Origin: Thelonectria olida
Lineage: Eukaryota > Ascomycota > Sordariomycetes > Hypocreales > Nectriaceae
Reading direction: 5' to 3'
DNA: 64,000 nucleotides
Assembly: GCA_020736575.1 (NCBI GenBank)
Contig: JAGPYM010000083.1
Span: 19,400 to 83,399, forward strand
Notes under the pieces: model-generated
The model's input: the letters and a program-made list of their open reading frames with translations, nothing else
Database searches by the model: none
What the model was told of the DNA's origin: nothing
In this document: positions 44,742-56,689 of the stretch, piece by piece
Layout of the letters: every line of letters begins with the position of its first letter
Numbering within the stretch: position 1 is the stretch's first letter
Program-made: the position numbers and the translations under genes

Positions 44742-44861
44742 GAATCAACTCAAGCATGTGATTCGAGCCACTGAGATCACCATTTCGTCGTTTCGATGTC
44801 ACATTCGAATCAACTCAAGCATGTGCTTCGAGCCACTGAGATCACCATTTCGTCGTTTCGA
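44742..44861 (+). repeat. 55-bp direct repeat, period 65 bp, inside an outer repeat pair
   Basis: 44742-44796 and 44807-44861 are identical over 55 bp except for one base (GTGATTCG against GTGCTTCG). They start GAATCAACTCAAGCATGTG and end CCATTTCGTCGTTTCGA. An outer 24-bp pair flanks them, TTCACATTTCGTGTTTC and on to GGTCGG, at 44698-44721 and 44883-44906. This gives an order outer-inner-inner-outer, all direct, 170-380 bp upstream of the giant ORF. Confidence 0.85.
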
Positions 44862-45078
44862 CGGACGAGGCCGCACATCACATTCACATTTCGTGTTTCC
44901 GGTCGGCCCGGAGAGTACCGCTTTTGTTAGGTTTCAGCTGCCCCCTGGTATTTGAGTTACAGAGAATCCGCTAAGATGGTGCTTGGTTCCCTGGAGCTGC
45001 ACCAGAAGCTGCGCCTACACTCAATCCTTCATGCCCCTTCATTTCACCCCACAATAAGGCTCTGTCTCGTTTTCCAAG

Positions 45079-48000
45079 ATGCTCACCCTCCAAACTACGT
45101 TCGAGTACGGGAATGGCTCCGATGAGGTGCCTGTTGAGAGCATCGACATCTCAATCCACTTTCCGATCTTCAGCAGCCTGGCAGAACTGGAAGGAGCCGT
45201 CTCCCTTGTTACGGTTGGGAATGGACTGCAGACCTTCAACCAGAAGTTATCCTCCAATACGTACTCTCTCCAGCTGCCGACGTCTGCTCTGTTTACTTCC
45301 CAGTATGCTCGAGTTGTTGGGGATTACATCTCCTATCTCGGAAAAAGGTCAGCTTGGTGGATCAGCCCTTCCAACATATCTTTCCCCTTTTCCGCCAACT
45401 ATGGCGGCGGAGACCCACATCAAGGTGCTCAAGCCGAAGCGCTGTGGTTCCTCAAATCCATCGACTACCATCAACTTCCGTCTGGCCAACTGAGGGCCCC
45501 CAATGCCGTGCTGTTGGACTCAGACCCCGGTGCCACCACAAGACACTTTCTTTCCAAGGCCCCACAGACTGAGTTGTCCATGGTATGGGGTGAAGATCAG
45601 AGAGAGGCCCAGATCAACAGGGACATATACCTCGTGAACAAGAAGGTCTACTACGAGCTCCTGGACAGGTTCTTTCCAAGACTCATCCCTGCGGCCGAAT
45701 CCCTGCTCCTCTACATCATCAACTTGCTCGTTGACCTTTCGGGGCCCTCCCCAGCCTTGACTCGTGAAAGTCTCGACCCGATTAGGGGCGACGTCAAGCG
45801 AGTGTTGGCAAAGTTTGGCGCCGACCAGCCGGGAGATTTCTTCGACTCCTTTGTTGCCGAGTTCCCCCGCCTTTTTGATTTTCCCATTCGCCTGGCCCCA
45901 TTGAGGCCGTTTGCGGTCGCCGGGAATCTCTGGGTGAACCAGCCCAGCACTCACCAGATCAACTTCAATCTCTACAAGCTCATCGCCGAATTCGCTGTCG
46001 GATCAATCAAGGATGGGGTCCACATTTCAACACTGCAGATTCGCCGATACACCTGGGACTCTACGACCACGAGATTCAACGACCACATCGCATTTTCCTT
46101 CACGGATGACGCGTGGGAGAATCAGATCCAAGGGGAGGTCGTCGTTCGTGTCAAGTCGTATAATGGATCCGATCTGTACGTGGCTGGTTTCCGTCCGTCG
46201 GACCCTGCCCTGCGAGCCCTCACCATCAGGGTGGATTTTAGCGAGCCATCTGTCATTGAGGGGGTGCCTCGGGGGAACCAGCAGGACCCGACCAAGAAGA
46301 TACGAGGAAAAGTGGTCTCGTTATGGAAGACGTGTATTCCCAAGGCCACTATCCTCATCCAGGCTAAGACGAACCCTGACGGTCCATGGGTCACCGTCTC
46401 GACGGGGACTTCGGACAAGGATGGCAATTTTGTTCTGCCCTACCCGTACGGAACCTACACTGAGGCGGCGGCAAGGAGTTCGCTTGACGTTGCCAATGCG
46501 ACCGTGATTTCGGTAACCCCTTCCAAGGGTGAAGAGAGCATCTCATCTGAGTTTCTGTACATGACGCTTCAGAGCGACCTGGATCCCGGCAAAGGGGACA
46601 CGAGCCGCAGCGACTGCAGCTGCGATGCCCTAGCAAGAGCCGGCAGGTTGCCGTCGAGCGAGGATCTCCTGCAGTCGGACCAGTTCATGCAGGACATTGG
46701 CGGCGGCTGCGTCAACCTTACCGTCCCGAACCGTACCCTGAGAGAGTACAACCACACGGCCTTGGTCCGCCACAACGACCCGGACGTCGCCAACTACACC
46801 ATGACGTCGTTCGAGACCCCGATGCCGGGCACAGACAAGTTCAACCAGGTCATCTACCGTCTCGTCAGCCACGGCAAGATCAATAGGCGTCAGATCGACC
46901 TCAACAACCTCGTTCAGTGGCAGGACATCACCGATGACCGCGCAGACATGGCGCTCTACCAGGCCGTGACTGTCGCTACCGGGCACATCCTCCACTATCG
47001 CTCCGAGTTCCGGGCCGACGGATACTCGCTTGGCGACCTGATCTACTCTCTCCCGCTTGCGCCGGGCCAGAAAAAGCAGATTATCACCATCGACTCCTCG
47101 CATTCCCTTGTCGGGAGCGAGTCTCAGACTGTTGATCAGAGCGAGGATGTAGCGGCGTATCTGTCTAACGATCGGACCATTATCGACGACATCGCTGGAA
47201 ACATTGGCGAGTCCCTCGACGGTAGAAGCAAGGCCTCGACTTCAGGGTGGGGTGGTAGCGGCAGCGCCTCGGGCGGAAACGGCATGGTGGGTGGTTCTAT
47301 AGGGATATCCGGCGGCGCGTCGCAGTCGGCGTCGTCGGCCCACCAAAACAGCGCTCGCAGTCTGTCGCAACACTTCTCGGAGCAACTTAAGCAGCAAATG
47401 CAGCAGAATGCCTCGTCCTACCGCGCTCTTAACGCCACCGTCGTCACGGCAGTGCAGGAGAACCAGAAATACAACGCCGAGACGACCGTCGTTGCGAATC
47501 ACAACCACTGCCACTCGCTGACATTGACGTACTTCGAGGTCCTGCGCCACTTCGCCGTGTACCAAGAGTTGGTGGACGTCGAGGAATGCGTCTTTGTACC
47601 CTTGCTCATGACGAGATTCACACTGGACAATATCTCCAAGTGGGCCGACGTTCTGGCTCCACGCCTGCTGCCGTTGCGGGCTAACACCTACCTGCGTCCA
47701 GCGACGCAGTTCAAGAAGAAGCCAGCCCATCCACTCCTCGGCGCCTTCGACGCCGCCGAGCGCGTGAGGACCGAATGGAAAATGGCCGACTACCCCGAGA
47801 CAAGCTACGACCGGGAGGTCATCGAGTGGGTCGAGGGAGAGATGACGCTGATGACGGACATACCTCGCCCAAAGACACGATACGACTTTATCATGTCGTT
47901 TCCTATGATCTACAAGACGATTGAGCACAAGGAATTCGATACCGCAACCGCTATCAAGGACAACGTCATCAAGTCGACGCCGATTGGGCTTTTCTATGAC

Positions 48001-50334
48001 GGCGACGGGACAGTCACTAGAACCGAACAGGTGGCGTCGCGGGCGCAGATCTTTGACTTGTTCATGCAACTCGACGGAAACTACGAGACGGTGCCGCCGT
48101 CGCGGTGCATCCGTATCGTCAACTTTGACCCCGTTCCCGGCAACGCAGCCTCCGGCACTCGCGGCTTCGATCCCGTAGCCGACTTCTTCAAGAACGACAC
48201 CGAGGACTGGAAGATGTGGCAGGTGTATGCTGACATTCTGGGCCACACTGGCGAGGCCGGTGTCCGCGATATGCTCAGAAAATACTTTTTGCGACAGCTT
48301 ATTGGGGACTGGGACGACATCTTCAACAAGGGTATTGCGCCTCTCATCTACAAGCACTTTGTTGACAGCCTGCACATCGACGTGCTTGGCACGATCGACG
48401 CTACCTTAATCAACAACTACCCCGGAGGCGAGAAACTGATGAAGGTGACATTTGTAGGCTCTGCATCGGTGAGGCGTCGAGACATCCACACCCTGAAGCT
48501 GAAGAGCGTCTCGGAAAAGGCCCGAGGCCTCAAGACGTCGTTGGTACGCTTCATCCTTGAGCGGCTACGCGTCAGCTACTCGAGCGCGAGGTATCACGGA
48601 TTGCTGTACAACGGCTCCGTCCGGGGAGATATCCTCGACGATACAGGCGCCACGGTGTGGACGCCGACTACGGCGGCCGAGAAGCGTAACCCAAGGGAAG
48701 AAGATCGCTTCCTCTGCCAGCGGCTGATTACGCACCTCAACCAGAACCTCGAGTTCTACAACCGAATCCTGTGGTACTCACTCGACGCCCAGCGGCGGTT
48801 CCTGCTCCTAGATGGCTTCCATATCGAGACGTTCAAGAAGAACGGAGACTCTGACTGCTTCAGGAGCCTCTCGTCCGTCCTGAAGAACACCCTCATAGCA
48901 GTGGTGGGAAACACCATGGTGTTCCCCGTCGCCCCCGGCTACAAGGTCAACCAAGCCCTGGTTGTCGCCTCGTCGCCCAGTGACGGCGGTGACGAGATAC
49001 CCCCTGAATCCCTCCTCGACCACTATAAAAGCGACCTCATGCCCCTGCCGTACCGCCTTAGCGTCCCTAGCCGGGGCGTCTACAGCGAGGCCCTCATGGG
49101 CAAATGCGACTCGTGCGAAAAAGTCCAGCCTAACTCATCTCAAGACTGGACCAAGTTTCAAACAGACGAACCCACCGCCATCGCCGCCGTAACACCCCCC
49201 GTGCCTACCATCACAAACTACCAACCAACCATAAAAGACTTCGCCCCACCGCTCGTGGCCATTCAAAACACCCCCGCCCTTCCTGATCCTGCCATTGGCC
49301 TGCGGGCGGCGACCGAGCTCCTCGGCAAGACGGGCCTGTTCCAAGACATCACCGGCCTCAGCGCCAACCAGAAGAATGCGCTCGAGGCGTTCGTCACAAG
49401 CCAAGAAAACGCCAAGGCCATGGCGCAGGGCGCCGGCTCGTCCATTGCAAACATGGCGTCGACTCTCGCATCACAGGCGCACAACACCAGCAACTCTTCG
49501 ATGATCTTGGAGACGATCAAATCGGCCCAGGCTGGTGGCCTGTTGCCGGATGGCGACGCCAGCGGGCTTGCGAAGGATCTCATACAGCACCAGATCGACG
49601 GCGGCGCGACGAAGAAGGCTCAGCTTGACGAGAGGAGACAGGTCTTGATGACTTCCGCCACGGAGACGAGTGTGGCTGCGGGGCAGAATGGTCAGAGCAT
49701 GACCGCGTACGCCACTGACTCTGCCGGCAACTCCCACTTCGTAAGCATGGGCGGCGGTGGCAGCGGCGGCACAATCGATGTTCTCGCAGAAGTCAAAGGC
49801 GTTCCCATCTTGAGTCAGCCACATAACAGCCGCATCTGCTGGGCGGTCGTCGCCACGCTGATGGTGAGCTGGCAGCGAGGAGGGGGCATCGTGGCGACTG
49901 AGGAGGCCCTTGCGTCTGCGACGGCCGGCGACAGGTGGGTGAAGAAATGGAGGGACAATCAAGGTCTGTTTCCGCTCGAGCAGCCGGATTTCCTCAATGA
50001 CATGAACATGACGTCTCTTCCACCACACGGCATTCCTCGCAAGGAATACATTGAGCTCATGAAGAAGTACGGCCCGCTCTGGATTGGACTTGACGCTAAT
50101 GACTCACATGGCTTCCTGTGGCCGCATGCGGTCGTCCTAGTGAAGATCGAGGGCGACGCCGATGAGAGCGGCGCCAACACGTGGTTCAGCGTGATCGACC
50201 CTTTGGTCGGCAGGACGAGGCGGCTGCATTTCATGAAGTTTATTGCTATGTTTGAACAGTTGGTTGAGGAGCTGCCAGCGGGTGAAACACCTTTCCTGCA
50301 GGTTATGCATTTTAAAACGCCAATGCATCCGTAA
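45079..50334 (+). CDS. Giant intronless protein with a C-terminal papain/C39-like cysteine protease domain
   Basis: 1751 codons without a stop or needed intron. Order seen: an N-terminal region without signal peptide or clear domain (1-405); a carboxypeptidase-regulatory-like beta domain (about 408-500, with TSDKDGNFVLPYPYG); a Gly/Ser-rich segment (714-757) and Gln-rich helix (758-800); VANHNHCHSL (805-814); a long middle region (HLNQNLEFYNRILWYSLDAQ); RGVYSEALMGKCDSCEK with Cys1343 and Cys1346; an Ala/Gln-rich helical stretch (1410-1520); and a GGGGSGG linker before the C-terminal domain. That domain has VPILSQP (Gln1580, oxyanion), RICWAVVATL (Cys1587), WPHAVVLV (His1683) and VIDPL (Asp1707), the Gln-Cys-His-Asp order of papain/C39-like peptidases. 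The layout reminds me of large bacterial proteins. Substrate and role unknown: self-processing or target cleavage are both possible. Confidence 0.8.
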   Translation: MLTLQTTFEYGNGSDEVPVESIDISIHFPIFSSLAELEGAVSLVTVGNGLQTFNQKLSSNTYSLQLPTSALFTSQYARVVGDYISYLGKRSAWWISPSNISFPFSANYGGGDPHQGAQAEALWFLKSIDYHQLPSGQLRAPNAVLLDSDPGATTRHFLSKAPQTELSMVWGEDQREAQINRDIYLVNKKVYYELLDRFFPRLIPAAESLLLYIINLLVDLSGPSPALTRESLDPIRGDVKRVLAKFGADQPGDFFDSFVAEFPRLFDFPIRLAPLRPFAVAGNLWVNQPSTHQINFNLYKLIAEFAVGSIKDGVHISTLQIRRYTWDSTTTRFNDHIAFSFTDDAWENQIQGEVVVRVKSYNGSDLYVAGFRPSDPALRALTIRVDFSEPSVIEGVPRGNQQDPTKKIRGKVVSLWKTCIPKATILIQAKTNPDGPWVTVSTGTSDKDGNFVLPYPYGTYTEAAARSSLDVANATVISVTPSKGEESISSEFLYMTLQSDLDPGKGDTSRSDCSCDALARAGRLPSSEDLLQSDQFMQDIGGGCVNLTVPNRTLREYNHTALVRHNDPDVANYTMTSFETPMPGTDKFNQVIYRLVSHGKINRRQIDLNNLVQWQDITDDRADMALYQAVTVATGHILHYRSEFRADGYSLGDLIYSLPLAPGQKKQIITIDSSHSLVGSESQTVDQSEDVAAYLSNDRTIIDDIAGNIGESLDGRSKASTSGWGGSGSASGGNGMVGGSIGISGGASQSASSAHQNSARSLSQHFSEQLKQQMQQNASSYRALNATVVTAVQENQKYNAETTVVANHNHCHSLTLTYFEVLRHFAVYQELVDVEECVFVPLLMTRFTLDNISKWADVLAPRLLPLRANTYLRPATQFKKKPAHPLLGAFDAAERVRTEWKMADYPETSYDREVIEWVEGEMTLMTDIPRPKTRYDFIMSFPMIYKTIEHKEFDTATAIKDNVIKSTPIGLFYDGDGTVTRTEQVASRAQIFDLFMQLDGNYETVPPSRCIRIVNFDPVPGNAASGTRGFDPVADFFKNDTEDWKMWQVYADILGHTGEAGVRDMLRKYFLRQLIGDWDDIFNKGIAPLIYKHFVDSLHIDVLGTIDATLINNYPGGEKLMKVTFVGSASVRRRDIHTLKLKSVSEKARGLKTSLVRFILERLRVSYSSARYHGLLYNGSVRGDILDDTGATVWTPTTAAEKRNPREEDRFLCQRLITHLNQNLEFYNRILWYSLDAQRRFLLLDGFHIETFKKNGDSDCFRSLSSVLKNTLIAVVGNTMVFPVAPGYKVNQALVVASSPSDGGDEIPPESLLDHYKSDLMPLPYRLSVPSRGVYSEALMGKCDSCEKVQPNSSQDWTKFQTDEPTAIAAVTPPVPTITNYQPTIKDFAPPLVAIQNTPALPDPAIGLRAATELLGKTGLFQDITGLSANQKNALEAFVTSQENAKAMAQGAGSSIANMASTLASQAHNTSNSSMILETIKSAQAGGLLPDGDASGLAKDLIQHQIDGGATKKAQLDERRQVLMTSATETSVAAGQNGQSMTAYATDSAGNSHFVSMGGGGSGGTIDVLAEVKGVPILSQPHNSRICWAVVATLMVSWQRGGGIVATEEALASATAGDRWVKKWRDNQGLFPLEQPDFLNDMNMTSLPPHGIPRKEYIELMKKYGPLWIGLDANDSHGFLWPHAVVLVKIEGDADESGANTWFSVIDPLVGRTRRLHFMKFIAMFEQLVEELPAGETPFLQVMHFKTPMHP

Positions 50335-50383
50335 AATCCCCCGCCTCCGCCCCTCCTGAGAGCCCTACTGCATAATGACTATG

Positions 50384-50407
50384 CACACACACACACACAC
50401 ACACACA
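50384..50407 (+). repeat. (CA)12 microsatellite
   Basis: Twelve perfect CA units, 50 bp downstream of the giant ORF's stop codon. Confidence 0.95.
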
Positions 50408-50832
50408 AGTCTTTAAGCCCGGTAGGCTATGCCAAAAAGGCTCTGGAGCTAAACAATACATACACTTCTCTAGTTCTTGCCTTGATCTCGCCAAACCCTT
50501 AACCTAATCTATTACTTTCAATGCAAGTTCGTAGTACGGGGGCAACCGGGAAGAAGTCAAGGACTTGGCCCCCATTGAAACCCTCCCCATGCCCCTCTCA
50601 ATAACAGCCCGTGGTCGGAATGGAACCGAAACAACATGATAGTGAATCCTCCCAGGCAACATCGGGCCTTTGAACCAACTCGGCCCGCGAAATGTGCCCG
50701 CCTCGCTCTCTCGGCCCTCCTTCACAGCATCCGCATCCGCGTACAGGATAACCCCATCCCTACTGGAAGCTTGGGACGTCTCTCATTGTCGATGTTTAGG
50801 AATGACGTTGGCGCTGGGTTGCAGCCGCCCAA

Positions 50833-51310
50833 TATCAAGATGCACCATTAACAGTTGCGCGCAACGAAGCAGGTGGGACGCTAGGGATGCCTGTTGCCTG
50901 GGCTGTCTCCCGCCAGCAGCTGGTAGAAGGTACTGTGGAAAGGACTTCCCCACAGCCGCAGAGCTTCGCAAGCACATCCGGAAGAGAGTGGAATACGCTC
51001 AACATAATATCACGGTGCGGCTTGAGACGCTGGACTGCTACTCCGATCATCTCCCCATCGCCACAGCTATCGATTGGAGCTGGGAACCAGCAGTACCAAC
51101 AAGGAAGCGCCTTGGCAAAGACCGATGTAGAGCTTCTGCAAATGACCGTGGAGCAACGCCTCCCGCAGCTTTGTAACATGGCAGAGCTCAGGAATGAAGA
51201 GGACATCGACAGTCTCGTCTCCTCGATCATTAACGCCTTAGAGGCGGGGGTCGAGGCATCGACACCTACGAGCTTGGTATGGTCGCCCAGAGCAGAAGGC
51301 ATTTGATGAC
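50833..51310 (+). pseudogene. Hypothetical frameshifted coding remnant
   Basis: One plus frame gives KDFPTAAELRKHIRKRVEYA and LDCYSDHLPIATAIDWSWE (to about 51085). A different frame then gives TDVELLQMTVEQRLPQLCNM and AELRNEEDIDSLVSSIINAL before a stop at 51306. The change of frame without a splice site suggests a decayed gene. Family not recognised. A further 71-codon frame at 51415-51630 is basic at its end and may belong to it. Confidence 0.25.
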
Positions 51311-51630
51311 TCTGCTATCGGCTTGATGGAAGACGAGGCGAGGAGATGTAAGAGCGGGCGCTCCATGGTTTCCAAACAGCCCTGGGACCTAACCACCCCA
51401 AATCATCCACTGTTATGCGCAATATAGAAGCCATACGGCGAATTCAAGGTATTGCCACTCCTCACTCGCTATTATCTGCTGAGGACATTCTAACTGGATC
51501 AGAAAATATGTCTATGGACACAACCGAAGAGGCCGAGCCAGGCAGACGAAAAGGGTTGGGAAGATTAGCAGCTAGAATCCGCAGGATGGTCAAATCGCAT
51601 CGTGCAGATGGACAGAATGATTCGACGTGA

Positions 51631-52150
51631 GACTTATGGCGGGGGCAGCGGCCAACCGGCACTCTAGCCACCACGGCTCCTATCAACACAAGGGACAAAC
51701 TCATTATTATGCATCGACTCTGTGAACCATCACATCTGCTGCCACCATGCCTAGCTACGTCAATGTTGGGACCATGGTAGCGATAGAAGCGACAGAAGTG
51801 GACCAGGCGGCTCATGCCTACTAAATTCATCGTCACTATAACTAAGGTTATAGTAACTGATAACTTGGACATGATTAGGATGCAGAGACCATAATTCATC
51901 TTCCGGCGACAAATGCATCAGATTCCTGCCCACTGGCTGCGGCGACTCTAGTGCAGAGGGAGAAGGTCATGCAACAGTTAGTTGACATGTTCCTTGAGAT
52001 TGAGAAACATCCCTTTAAAGCAATACGATCACTCATCTCCTCGGCAGGAGAAACTATAAACGTTTAAGGTCTCGCATATCAGTTAACATTCTAGAGCAGA
52101 GAAGGTCCGCTCGGCCCCTTCTCTTCCTCGCTAGAGGGATTATAAGCTAT
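51631..52150. other. Intergenic transition into AT-rich block 3
   Basis: No gene recognised. G+C falls from about 52150 onward. Confidence 0.45.
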
Positions 52151-52429
52151 ACTTGAATCTTACCTTGTAATAATAGCTAGTAGCGAGATTAATATTAGCT
52201 CTAAATATATAGATACCCCTAATAAGAATAAAAATGTACTAGCATGTTATAACTATTTGAGCCTTTTTTAAAATCACTTTTATCTTCTCTTATAATAGTA
52301 GTCTAACGAATAGAGTACTAAAGAGTATAAAAGTAATCTTAGCTTCTCTATTAGGTCTATTATTTAATTTTATAAAGATATCTACTATATACTTTTATTT
52401 TCTTATATAAGAGGGTTGTTAACTAGGGT

Positions 52430-52690
52430 GAGATTAGAGATAGAATAGGTAGGTATTAGTATATTATAAGACTTTAACTTGGCGGGCGCTCTGCTAGTGC
52501 CCGCCGGATTCCCTTTTGCCTGTTGGGGCTGGGCTGACTAATTTATAGGTTGGCCTGTTCCTTGGTTGTGGCTTGAAGCCGGGCCTGTGGCAGGGCTTCT
52601 ATAGCTCAGCTTCTTATAATTATCCCCCCCCTTAAAAAGCTCGGTCCCCGAGCTATTATTCCTATTAGTAGTCTGTGCGGTCGCCTGTTT
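52430..52690 (-). mobile_element. Probable LTR edge with polypurine tract of a gypsy-type element
   Basis: Read on the minus strand, AAGGGGGGGGATAATT (near 52620-52636) lies directly after a GAGCTTTTT end of the internal region and before a GC-rich, non-coding stretch running to about 52430. An AAGGGGGGGAT-type tract of this kind is the polypurine tract just before the 3' LTR in many fungal gypsy elements. The internal region would then run right, to higher coordinates. A matching second LTR was not found by eye. Confidence 0.35.
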
Positions 52691-55600
52691 GCTATTATTT
52701 GGTAGTTATAAATAGCCTTAACCAATTATAGCCCAGCCGGTTTACTATTATTTATTTATTCTCCATTTGGCTGCATATTACTATATATTACCTTATTTAT
52801 TATTATAATTATAAAACCCCTCTTTTTATATTATAATTTCTTCTCTTCCTTTTCTTCCTTTTAAGCTTATAGGACTTTTAGCGCGCTACCTTATTTATTC
52901 TTTTTATATTTCTATATTATTATTCCATTTTACTCTCCTTTCTCTTCTTTTTACAATTATACACTATATGCTTTCCGCCTCTTACTATCTCTTTTACATT
53001 CCTATTATATCTCTTTTACCCTATTACCTTTCTATCCTCCAGGAGTTTAATACTTAAAATCTCCTATTTAGCCTAGATTATAATAGTAATATCTTCTTTT
53101 AATAGAATGGCATTTCTTATTTCTCTTATATAATTACTATATATAAGGGCAGCTCTATTAAATATATCTTTTTATTTAATAGTACTTATTATATATTATA
53201 TACTTCTTTTAATATTAAGTATTTTATAGTTTATTTCCCTCTCCTTACTATTAGCTTATTTTACTTATTATTTTAAATCCCTCCTAAGCTTGTCCCTTAT
53301 GCCTGCTAGTATTAGAACTACCTTTAGGCTATTTACTATTATTTTTCTATTACTTATTTTCCTAACTTTCCTTATAATCCCACTCTATTTCCACTTAAGC
53401 TCTAATATATATATTATACTATTACTACTATTATATCTATTTAATACTACTTTTCTAATATATTAGCTAACCCTATTAAAGCTTTATTTTATAATACTAC
53501 TCCTAATAATATTATTACTTAATATATATTATAAGAGGCTATATTATAATATAAGTTAGTTATTTTCTTTTTATAATTATAAGTATATTTATTTTATTAT
53601 ATTATTATTAAGTTTTATTTAATATTTCTAATACTACCTTCTTTCTATTTTTATTTTTAAAAATTTTAAATATATTAGTATATTAATTAAAACTATATAG
53701 CTAGTATATATTTATAATATTTTACCTATTTTAACTCTATTAAATTATTTTCTTTTTTTTTATAATATTAAAACTACCTCCACTTAAAATATTAATAATA
53801 AGGGTACTTTTTTAATTTAATTTAATATTTTACTTTTCTAATATAAAGCTAAGGTTTAAAAGTATTATAATAAGGCTGCTCTTATTATTATAATTTACTA
53901 TTTTAATATATATTTTATTTATTATATTATTATTACTACTACTTCTAGCTATTTTTATTTCTATTTAATTAGATCCCCTACTTCTTTCTATACTATTATA
54001 TTTAATATAAGTAAATAGTTTCCTTCTATTTAGGCTTTTTACTACTTTTTATATTTCTATTATTTTATAATTCCTTCTATTAGGCCTACTACTACTAGTA
54101 AGGCTTCTCCTATTATTACTAGCCCTTTATCTACTAGTACTTTTAGCTCTTAAGTTAAAATTGCCTTTCCTACTTACCTTACTTTACTATAAGGGGCGCC
54201 TCCTAATAACTAACTTATTAGTATTCTTTTTAAAAAAGAGTAGTCTATTACTACTATTATATAATTTAATATTAGGTTAATTAGTAAGTATTCTTATTTT
54301 AATTAGCCGCTTTACTATTACTATTTAATAGCTATTATTACTTTTCTTATAATTATTAGTAGTTAGGTGTATTAGTAGTCTTATAATAGCTTATAATAAG
54401 ATACTTTTATATTAATAGCTGCTTATTACTTTTATTAGATAGTTAATTATTTTATTTCTTATATATTTTTTTATTTTATTTATAATAGCTTACTAGCTTT
54501 TTTCTTATATTTTTTAAATACTTTTTAAGCTTTTATATATTATATTTAACTAGCTAGCCTATTTATTTTATTTAATAGAAATACTTACTTATAATATTCT
54601 TATATATTATAATTTCCTTAACCTTTTACTTATTCTCTTTCTTTTTTAAAAATAGAAAGCTTTTTAAAGCCTTACTTTATATTCTTTTTACTACCTTTTA
54701 TAATTTAAATAGGCTAATAGAAAATATATTATATATTTATTAGTATTACTCTAGTAAGTATATATAATATGCCTAGCTTTTAATATATTTTACTATTACT
54801 ATTTAAATATATTTAAGCACTAGTTTTTTATATTTAAACTAGAAGTTTTTTATTAAAAAGCTAATTATTTAACTAATTTTAAACTTTTATATTTAATACC
54901 TTATATTATAATTTCTTATTTAGGCTTTTATTACTTATTACTAGTACTATTTAGTATTTACTTATACTTTTTATAATATAATAATATATTCTTTTATATT
55001 TTATATTTTAATTATTACTTATAATATATAATTAACTATTTTAAAATAGTATTTATATAGTACTTATATTAGTAATACTCTAATTATTTAATAGTAGCTA
55101 TTATTATATATAAAGCTAGCTTTTATAAGCTATATAGCCTATTTTTCTAATAACTTTCTAATATATATATATAAATATTTCTCTAGTATTTAATATATTT
55201 TTTCTATTTAACTATTTATTTATAAATAGTATATTATTAAAAGCTAATATTTAATTATTTATTTTATATTAAGTTTATTTAAAATATACTTATAAATAGT
55301 TTATTTTAATTGCTTATAATTTCTTTTAAACTTTTAAATTTATATTTTATATACTTATAAATTAACTATACTAATTATATTATATTTAATATCTTTTTAT
55401 TAAAATAAATATTATAAATTTTATTATATAATATATAATAATAAGAATTATATTATATTTCTTACTATTTATTTAAGTACTTATAAGTAGCCTTATAATA
55501 AAGTTTATACTAATTTTTTAAAATAAATATATAAGTATTAGTAATAGAGTTAGCTTTTTATATAGCTTATATTTTAATAAGTGCACTTTTTAATACTACT

Positions 55601-56689
55601 AGTAGTAAGTAATATAATTTTTAATATTATTACTAATATCTTATTAATAGAACTTTCTTATAATTAATTTTAGGTTTTTATTAGGCTTATATATTCTGCC
55701 CTTATATTATTATAATATTATTATAAGATCTTATTATATAATATCTATTAGTTTAGGATTACTAGTCTTCTTTTAAAAAATAGTATACTATTTATATTAT
55801 ATTAATAGTGCTTTATTTTTCTAGTAGCTTGCTTTAACTTTAATAATTATATTTAATAGAATGGGTTATTAGCTTACAATCCTCTAACTAGTTCTTTTAA
55901 TATATTTAATAGTTAGGTAAAAAATGCTATTTTACCTTTTATAAGCTCTCTTATTACTTAGTATAAAATGTACTATTTTAAAATAATAACCCTAGCTCCT
56001 TTTAAGTTCTTTTAATATTATAAATCTATCTATTTTTAAGGAGCTCTTTTTACTACTAGTATAATATCTCTTATAGCCTTTTAAGCATGTGTAATAATTA
56101 TAAAAATTAATATATTTTATATTTTTAAGTTATAAGAATTCCTTTTTTACTACTAATTTAAAAGTAAGGAAACCTCTTTTAGGGGTGGCCTTATTAAGCT
56201 TGCCCTTATTATTTAAATATAAGCTTATATAATCTTTTTACACTTTAGTTTAGCCTTGCTATTTAAGCTAGTAATCTTTTATTATAAGTTTAATAGAAGC
56301 TTATTTATTAGATGCAATTTAATTATTAGTATAAGTAATATATTATTATATTTTACTTTTCCTTTTATATAATTAAGTCTTTTAATAGTCTATTTATAGG
56401 GTTTTATTTCCCTAGCTAGTACTTAATATTAAAATTTAATAGTACTAATTAGTATATATATTTAATACACTTTTTATAAAAGTTTTATACTAATAAGTTT
56501 ATTATACTCTTTAGGGCTATATAGTCTATTAGTAGTAAAAACTTTCTTAATAGCCCTATTAAATAGTAACTCTAGTATTTTAAACTTTTAATAATAGTAA
56601 GTAGTTTCTAATAGCTAGTATACTATTATTACTTAGTATTTAATAGCTTTTTAAATTAGTAAGTAATAGGCTACTATAATAGGGACTTT

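Noticed and set aside
47242..48375. A 377-codon minus-strand frame inside the giant gene
   Set aside because: It is a GC-rich antisense shadow, rich in Val/Leu/Arg with no motif. The plus frame has clear domain structure.
50384..50407. (CA)12 tract as a regulatory element
   Set aside because: A plain microsatellite; nothing ties it to the neighbouring gene.
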